NCBI GenBank assembly: GCA_021777055.1
Contig: JAIQZO010000063.1
Location: 62,001-126,000, forward strand
DNA length: 64,000 bases
From: Candidatus Anammoxibacter sp.
GTDB taxonomy: Bacteria; Planctomycetota; Brocadiia; Brocadiales; Anammoxibacteraceae
Direction: 5' to 3'
The notes under the pieces were generated by a model. That model was not told the DNA's origin. It ran no database searches and was given only the letters and a program-made list of their open reading frames with translations. A program made the translations under genes and the position numbers. Below, in pieces: positions 58,677-64,000 of the stretch (the first letter of the stretch is position 1; each line of letters starts with the position of its first letter).

Positions 58677-59725
58677 ATATCTCAATAATTGGCGCTGCTG
58701 GTGGAGTTGGAAGGGAATTGACTATCAGCATTATTGAAGAAACGATAATGGACAAGAACGAATGCTTACAGCTGATAGGCCGTAAAGGTTCAAAAAGTGA
58801 TCAGAAACTTCATGGCCTTAAAATGGACATTTTTGACTCCTTCGCTGAAATTATGCCTGAGATAGAGATCTCAAACACGCCGGATGAGGTCCGTGGCGAC
58901 ATTATTATTATGGTAGCAGGGGAGCCGCTTCACCTTAGCACTGAATATAATATTATAGACAGAGATAAGCTGGCAGAAAAAAATATTGATTTGTTTTACA
59001 CATTTGCAGAAAGCATTGCAAATAATGCCCCTGAGGCAATTGTCATTATAATAACTAATCCAGTGGAACTTGGTGTTCACGTTTTCAGTAAGTTTCTTTC
59101 CAGATTTCAGGTAATAGGAATGGGTGCGTTTATAGATACACTCAGGTTTCGCAGAGAAATTGCCGTGGAATTCAATGTTAGACGCCAGCATGTCCAGGGG
59201 TTTGTGTTAGGTGAACACGGAAGCGGATTTACGCCAATATGGAGCAGTGTAAAAGTGTATGGGGAAGACAAGGAGTCTTGCAACAAAAAGCTGAAGTCCT
59301 TTTATGAAAGGCTACATAAGAATGATCCTACAGCCCATTGGCAAAAGCTTGTTCATTGTTTAATGAAAGGCAAGGTAGATGATATTTGCGCCACACTCTC
59401 AAAATTTACCCCTGACGAAAGAGCTTTCCTTAGCCCTTTTATCAGTAATTACACTGAAACCCATGCCCTTGCTGGGGCATCTGGTGCGGCTATGCGGCTT
59501 ATACGTTCAATTAAAAGCAGCAATGAAACGCTCTCCGCATGTCAGTTTAAAGTAGAAGGAGAGTTCCTTGGTATTCATGGAGTCATTGGTGTTCCGGTCA
59601 TTATTTGCAACAAAGGTATTCTTTGCGTTGAACCCATGGAAGATTTGTGGGATAATGAAAAGGTGCTATTAAGAAAGTGCTCAGAGGATATTAACAAAAA
59701 GCTTGCGATATGGGATAATAGGTAG
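58673..59725 (+). CDS. Lactate/malate dehydrogenase family protein, copy 1
   Basis: 350 residues. IIGAAGGVGRELTISI binds NAD(P). IIITNPVELGVHVFSKFL, IDTLRFRREIA and the catalytic His in LGEHGSGFTPIWSSVKVYG follow family order. The C-terminal part (~230-350) is longer than standard malate dehydrogenase (~310-320). It oxidises a 2-hydroxyacid, probably malate. It is coupled to the upstream PHP gene and followed by a paralogue. Confidence 0.9.
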   Translation: MNISIIGAAGGVGRELTISIIEETIMDKNECLQLIGRKGSKSDQKLHGLKMDIFDSFAEIMPEIEISNTPDEVRGDIIIMVAGEPLHLSTEYNIIDRDKLAEKNIDLFYTFAESIANNAPEAIVIIITNPVELGVHVFSKFLSRFQVIGMGAFIDTLRFRREIAVEFNVRRQHVQGFVLGEHGSGFTPIWSSVKVYGEDKESCNKKLKSFYERLHKNDPTAHWQKLVHCLMKGKVDDICATLSKFTPDERAFLSPFISNYTETHALAGASGAAMRLIRSIKSSNETLSACQFKVEGEFLGIHGVIGVPVIICNKGILCVEPMEDLWDNEKVLLRKCSEDINKKLAIWDNR

Positions 59726-59772
59726 CAATTTAATAAACTGTAAGTTTTCAATTTTAAATCATAAATTTGGCT

Positions 59773-59785
59773 GCGGCTTCGCCGC
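59773..59785. repeat. GCGGC/GCCGC palindrome, third copy of the dispersed repeat core
   Basis: gcggcttcgccgc, preceded by ttggct, as in copy C at 23740. It occupies the position where a ribosome-binding site for the next gene would be expected. Confidence 0.75.
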
Positions 59786-59793
59786 TCTATAAC

Positions 59794-60831
59794 ATGGATA
59801 TCTCAATTATAGGAGCTTCAGGAAATATTGGACGTGAAATTGCGTTGGGCGTAATAAGAGGAAAGATACTTGGTAAAAGTGAGAATCTTCAGTTTGTTGG
59901 TAGAAAGAGTCCTGAAAGCGAAAAGTCAATGCTGGGCCTTAGTATAGATATTGCAGACGCTTATGCGGAGACTATGCCTAGTATTAAAATAGTAACCACA
60001 CCGGAAGAAGTACGAGGAGATGTTATTATTGTGGTGGGCGGTGTTTCTCTTTCCAGTAATAAAAGCACAAACAGGGATGACCTCGCCAAACAAAATTCGG
60101 AAATCTTTCGTTCGTATGCAGAACAGATCGCAAAAAACGCAAAAAATGCAATCGTTATTATTATTACCAACCCTGTTGAATTGGGAGTACATGTATTTTG
60201 TGAATATTTACCAAGGAACCAGGTGCTTGGAATGGGCGCGTATCTTGACACCTTACGATTTCAAAACCAGATTGCGTATGAATTTAATGTAAAACGTGGA
60301 AGTGTTCACGGGCTGGTACTTGGCGAACACGGAACCGGTATTGTCCCTATCTGGAGTAGTGTAAAGATCTATGGATTAAAAGAAGATTATAGTAAAAAGA
60401 GGATTGGCGCCCTTGTTATGAAACGCCATAAGGATAATCTTCAGCGCCATCTTAGCAGAATTTGTGATTTAATTGACCAAGGGCAGATCGAGAAGTTCTA
60501 CAAAAGTTTCTACAAATTCGGTCCCGATTCAAGGGTATTTCTTGGCCCATTAATCAGCAATTTCACAGGTGCGAAGACGATTGCCGGCGCAACCGGAGCA
60601 ACAATGAGACTGTTAAGGACTATAGCTTCAAGCAATATTGACTTAGCTGCTTGCCAGGTCAAACTGGAAGGTGAGTTTTTGGGTATTCACGGAGTAATAG
60701 GGGCACCGGTTTTTGTTTGTAACAACGGTATCTTTAAGGTAGAGAATATGGAAAACCTTTGGGAATCCGAGAAAAAAGAGTTAATCGCTGTTTCTGAAAC
60801 TATCAATGAAAAAATAGACAGATGGACTTGA
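59794..60831 (+). CDS. Lactate/malate dehydrogenase family protein, copy 2
   Basis: 345 residues from the ATG at 59794; a TTG at 59767 would add nine residues encoded by the dispersed palindrome and is unlikely. SIIGASGNIGREIALG, IIITNPVELGVHVFCEYL, LDTLRFQNQIA and LGEHGTGIVPIWSSVKIYG match copy 1 closely along the full length. It is a tandem duplicate of the preceding gene. No Shine-Dalgarno site is visible because the repeat fills the upstream sequence. The two may differ in substrate or form a hetero-oligomer. Confidence 0.9.
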   Translation: MDISIIGASGNIGREIALGVIRGKILGKSENLQFVGRKSPESEKSMLGLSIDIADAYAETMPSIKIVTTPEEVRGDVIIVVGGVSLSSNKSTNRDDLAKQNSEIFRSYAEQIAKNAKNAIVIIITNPVELGVHVFCEYLPRNQVLGMGAYLDTLRFQNQIAYEFNVKRGSVHGLVLGEHGTGIVPIWSSVKIYGLKEDYSKKRIGALVMKRHKDNLQRHLSRICDLIDQGQIEKFYKSFYKFGPDSRVFLGPLISNFTGAKTIAGATGATMRLLRTIASSNIDLAACQVKLEGEFLGIHGVIGAPVFVCNNGIFKVENMENLWESEKKELIAVSETINEKIDRWT

Positions 60832-60865
60832 TTTTAAACACCATTAAGACCATATCAGGATAATA

Positions 60866-61309
60866 ATGAAATTTCCATCTAAAATACATTGGCATCCGTT
60901 TTCGGTCCATTTCCCCAGCGTCTTCTATCCTTTTTCCGTATTTTTACTGATCTTGTATCTTGTCTTTGGGAATGAAGATCTTGAAAAGCTATCACTCTAT
61001 AGCTTATGGGCAGGTGCCGTAACAAACCTGTTTGCTATTATTACCGGATTTGTAGATTGGGAAAAGAGGTACAGAGCAAACTTAGTTCCGATCTTTATGC
61101 AAAAAATTGCACTTTCACTGATAACACTTGAGATCTCTTCTCTCTGTTTATGTTGGCACTATTTCCAACCGGATATTCTTCTAAACAACTCAAACCCTGA
61201 CCTTGCAACAGCAGATGCATTTAAGTATATTTATATAGGTTTAGTACTTACCCTGGTACCAGCTATCGGACACGCAGGTCACTTGGGCGGTAAATTGATA
61301 CATAACTAA
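60866..61309 (+). CDS. DUF2231 membrane protein
   Basis: 147 residues with four membrane segments. HWHPFSVHFPSVFYPFSVFLL is the DUF2231 signature with conserved His, and GFVDWEKRYR and IGHAGHLGGKL follow. The His residues could bind haem b. It is 13 bp upstream of the Rieske gene, so it probably belongs to the bc-complex operon as an accessory subunit. The family's function is unproven. Confidence 0.85.
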   Translation: MKFPSKIHWHPFSVHFPSVFYPFSVFLLILYLVFGNEDLEKLSLYSLWAGAVTNLFAIITGFVDWEKRYRANLVPIFMQKIALSLITLEISSLCLCWHYFQPDILLNNSNPDLATADAFKYIYIGLVLTLVPAIGHAGHLGGKLIHN

Positions 61310-61322
61310 AGTTTGCAGTATA

Positions 61323-61880
61323 ATGGAAACAAAGACTATTCAAACAAAGAAACGGGCAACAAAGCCGGACCAAAGTAAAAGGAGTTTTATGGCCGTCTTT
61401 GCATGTTTTATTGGATCCCTTATAGGTATTGCAGTTACTTTTCCAATAATCGGATTTCTGTTTCATCCCTTAAGAAAGAAAACTGTATACGGCGGACTGG
61501 ATTTCATAAAAGTAGGCAATATTAAAGACGTCAAGGGGTCTGCCCCCAGAAAAGCAGTTATAAAGTCTTTTAAAACTGATGGTTGGAATAGGTTTGATAA
61601 TATTATCTTAGGTGCGGTATGGTTAATTAGAGAAGGTGATAACAAAATAATTGCTTTCTCTTCTGTCTGCCCACATCTTGGATGTGGAATAGACTGGTCA
61701 CAAAAAAAGGAGCAATTTGTCTGCCCATGCCACGCCAGCATTTTTGATATTAACGGACATGTCTTGTCCGGTCCTTCTCCCAGACAAATGGATAGGTTAG
61801 ATACCAAGGTTGAGAATGGCGAAATCTTGGTCAAATATCGTAAATTACGTTTAGGTTCATCAAATCGTATAGAAGTATAA
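61323..61880 (+). CDS. Rieske iron-sulfur protein of a cytochrome bc complex
   Basis: 185 residues. A single membrane anchor (~22-46) is followed by the Rieske fold with C116-P-H118-L-G-C121 and C134-P-C136-H137, all ligands of the 2Fe-2S cluster, plus the loop GPSPRQMDRL. It accepts electrons from quinol and passes them to cytochrome c on the outer side of the membrane. The next gene encodes the cytochrome b partner 31 bp away. Confidence 0.96.
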   Translation: METKTIQTKKRATKPDQSKRSFMAVFACFIGSLIGIAVTFPIIGFLFHPLRKKTVYGGLDFIKVGNIKDVKGSAPRKAVIKSFKTDGWNRFDNIILGAVWLIREGDNKIIAFSSVCPHLGCGIDWSQKKEQFVCPCHASIFDINGHVLSGPSPRQMDRLDTKVENGEILVKYRKLRLGSSNRIEV

Positions 61881-61911
61881 TATTAACCGCATTTTTCAGA
61901 ACTCAAATTAA

Positions 61912-63633
61912 TTGAAATTACTCATTACACCTAACGATATCCATAAATGGATAAATGACCGTACAGGGATAGACGACATTGCGGACAAAATGTTTAACGA
62001 ACCGATACCAGGTGGTTCAAAATGGTTGTACGGTCTGGGTAGTAGCCTTTTATTTGTTATCTCACTTCAAATTGTAACTGGAATAATCCTCTCAACCTAT
62101 TATTCTCCATCCACAACAGATGCATGGGGAAGTGTATATTTTATTCAAGAACAGGTTACATTCGGATGGTTTATTCGCGGCCTGCATAGCATTGGGTCAA
62201 GCACTTTGGTAGTTTTATGCGGAATGCACCTTTTTCAGGTATTTATCTTTGGCGCATATAAGAAACCTCGGGAGCTGAACTGGATCACCGGAACTATTAT
62301 GATGTTTGTCATAGTGGGATTTGGGCTTACAGGTTACTTACTACCATGGGATCAGAAAGGTTATTGGGCAACGCGTGTCGCAACCGGTATTATGGGTACA
62401 TCCCCAATCATAGGGGAATACCTGCAAACTGTAATACAAGGTGGAAGCGATTACGGTAATTTTACGCTCACAAGATTTTCAACCATTCATACAATAATAT
62501 TACCGGGAGCACTTACAACTTTCATAATAATTCACCTCTATCTTTTCAGGCGCAACGGAATAACTCCATCTTGTAAGATAGGGAATGAGGAATTAAAGGG
62601 AAAGACCGAAATGTTCTGGCCTAATCAGGCATTTAAAGATGCAGTAATAGCCTTGTCTATTTTTGTTATAATGGTATCAATAGTGTTCTGGAAACATGGA
62701 ACAGAACTCCAGGCACCGGCGGACCCTTCATCTAACTACATTGCACGTCCGGAATGGTACTTTCGTTTTCTTTTTGAACTCTTAAAACATTTTGAAGGTA
62801 AACTGGAAATAGTAGGGACGATTGTAATACCAACAATTGGCGCACTCTTTTTGTTTGCCATCCCGTTCCTTGATTTCAAAGAATCACGTCTTATTTCCGA
62901 TCGAAAGCCTTTTATTGCAACGCTATCTACTGTGATCTGTGCAATCATTACGCTGACAACCATATCGTTTTTAACAGATATGAATGATCCCCAGATAGTC
63001 AAACAGAGGGAAAAATCTGAAAAAGAGGCTTCAACTGCAAAAAGGTTAGCCGCAAAAGGGATACCACCCGAAGGCGGCCTGGCTGTATTGGAAAACGATC
63101 CTCTATTTGCCGGAAATAAGCTTTTCATGGAAAAGTGTTCAGTATGCCACCGGGTAAATGGTAAGGGTGAAGCAAAATCCCTTGACCTTACTGACTACAA
63201 CTCCAGAGAGTGGCTCTTTTGTTTTTTTAAAAACCCTGATGATCCTAAATACTTTGGAAATACGACAATTAATATTATGCAACCGGTTGACCTGCCTGAT
63301 AAAAAAATCTATGATATTGTAGAATTCCTTGTTGATCAGACTGGAAACGCAGAAAATGTTGACCAGGCTGCGGTTAAAAGGGGAATGAATTTAGCTATCT
63401 TAGATGACGATCAACAATGTCTCTACTGCCACTCATTTAAAGGACAAGGACAACAGTTAGCACCTGATTTGACGGGTTATGGATCCGACCGCTGGTTAAA
63501 AGAGTTTATAAAAGATCCTGGAAGCCCTCGTTTTTACGGGCAGATGAATAAGATGCCGGCATTTAAAGACAAGTTATCCGATAGCCAAATAGAGAATGTT
63601 GTTACTTTCTTACAAAGTTTATCAAAAAAGTAA
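61912..63633 (+). CDS. Cytochrome b fused to two haem-c domains
   Basis: 573 residues from a TTG start at 61912. Residues 1-220 carry the cytochrome b core with haem-b ligands His92, His106, His193 and His208. The second half is the subunit-IV-like part with PEWYF at 280-284 (quinol oxidation site). The C-terminal ~180 residues hold two class-I cytochrome c domains, CSVCH (409-413) and CLYCH (503-507). Thus one protein can carry electrons from the b haems and Rieske path to soluble cytochromes without a separate cytochrome c1. No start-proximal ribosome site is strong. It follows the Rieske gene in the operon. Confidence 0.94.
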   Translation: MKLLITPNDIHKWINDRTGIDDIADKMFNEPIPGGSKWLYGLGSSLLFVISLQIVTGIILSTYYSPSTTDAWGSVYFIQEQVTFGWFIRGLHSIGSSTLVVLCGMHLFQVFIFGAYKKPRELNWITGTIMMFVIVGFGLTGYLLPWDQKGYWATRVATGIMGTSPIIGEYLQTVIQGGSDYGNFTLTRFSTIHTIILPGALTTFIIIHLYLFRRNGITPSCKIGNEELKGKTEMFWPNQAFKDAVIALSIFVIMVSIVFWKHGTELQAPADPSSNYIARPEWYFRFLFELLKHFEGKLEIVGTIVIPTIGALFLFAIPFLDFKESRLISDRKPFIATLSTVICAIITLTTISFLTDMNDPQIVKQREKSEKEASTAKRLAAKGIPPEGGLAVLENDPLFAGNKLFMEKCSVCHRVNGKGEAKSLDLTDYNSREWLFCFFKNPDDPKYFGNTTINIMQPVDLPDKKIYDIVEFLVDQTGNAENVDQAAVKRGMNLAILDDDQQCLYCHSFKGQGQQLAPDLTGYGSDRWLKEFIKDPGSPRFYGQMNKMPAFKDKLSDSQIENVVTFLQSLSKK

Positions 63634-63669
63634 AATTTATTTTGGACAAAGTACAATTTTAGAAGTATT

Positions 63670-64000
63670 ATGAAAAGACGTAAGCGAAAGTTTAAGCCAA
63701 GGATAGTGGTTGATTTTGACGGAACAATCGCAGATGATGTCTTCCCTGAGATGGGAGATCCCAGACCTGGAGTCATTGAGGCATTAAATAAACTAAAGAA
63801 AGAAGGGTTTGAGATAATTATTCATTCGTGCAGAACAGGCTCCTACTTTAAGGATCTGTTGTTTGATGACCAGTTTGAAATGATCAAAGAGTATATGGGT
63901 TACTATAAGATGCCGTTTGACAGTATTTGGGTTCCAGATAAACCTATCGCATCCGCATACATAGACGATAAAGCAGTGAAATATAAAAACAACTGGGATG
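63670..64000 (+). CDS. HAD-superfamily hydrolase, N-terminal part (cut by the window edge)
   Basis: 110 residues are visible. VVDFDGTIADDVFPEMGDPRPGVIEALNKLKKEG is the HAD motif I (DxDGT) and its cap start; IIHSCRT is motif II, and AYIDDKAV is motif III or IV. The family hydrolyses small phosphate esters. The start ATG at 63670 follows the cytochrome gene by 36 bp. The C-terminus and substrate are unknown. Confidence 0.85.
   Translation, partial: MKRRKRKFKPRIVVDFDGTIADDVFPEMGDPRPGVIEALNKLKKEGFEIIIHSCRTGSYFKDLLFDDQFEMIKEYMGYYKMPFDSIWVPDKPIASAYIDDKAVKYKNNWD

Overview
The window is AT-rich bacterial chromosomal DNA. It carries short intergenic tandem repeats, a type I polyketide synthase (PKS) locus, many c-type cytochrome and Fe-S genes, and a large sensory cluster. 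The cytochrome b fused to two haem-c domains beside a Rieske protein, the DUF2231, DUF3179 and polyferredoxin proteins, and the low GC would fit an anammox planctomycete (Brocadiales, Candidatus Scalindua-like). That assignment is inference from gene content; no rRNA or marker gene is present.

Layout: 1-17368 (minus) is a modular PKS of three very large proteins, transcribed right to left. The first has a GNAT-type loading domain and a KS-AT-KR-ACP module. The second is KS-DH-ACP-ACP and lacks an AT. The third is KS-AT-DH-ACP followed by KS-DH-(KR) and runs off the left edge. 18176-22746 (minus) holds a SagB-like oxidoreductase, pcm, a CsgG/LpoB-like lipoprotein and an MFS transporter, possibly linked to the PKS. 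23030-25297 holds nadD, a hypothetical gene and the small TRAP subunit dctQ. The matching large TRAP subunit dctM lies 31 kb downstream at 56457, in the same orientation. Related inverted repeats flank the block between them.

That block (25.4-56.4 kb) holds an Fe-S flavoprotein, four tandem YVTN beta-propeller paralogues with a decayed fifth copy, a permuted flavoprotein/polyferredoxin fusion, and a DUF3179 gene with an in-frame TGA where a Cys is expected. It continues with an aldo/keto reductase, a chemosensory and c-di-GMP cluster (37.9-48.5 kb), a dihaem peroxidase, a PCD-like protein, and an iron/Fe-S regulatory group (Rrf2, Mrp-DUF971, DtxR) with an L,D-transpeptidase.

57.8-63.6 kb is a compact plus-strand run: PHP phosphatase, two tandem malate/lactate dehydrogenases, DUF2231, Rieske, and cytochrome b-dihaem c. 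A partial HAD-family gene ends the window.

The most notable observations are the DUF3179 TGA followed by a SECIS-like hairpin (candidate selenoprotein), the PKS with AT-less modules and duplicated ACPs, the permuted flavoprotein/polyferredoxin, a small MITE-like element in two copies, and heptamer repeats that reach into coding sequence.
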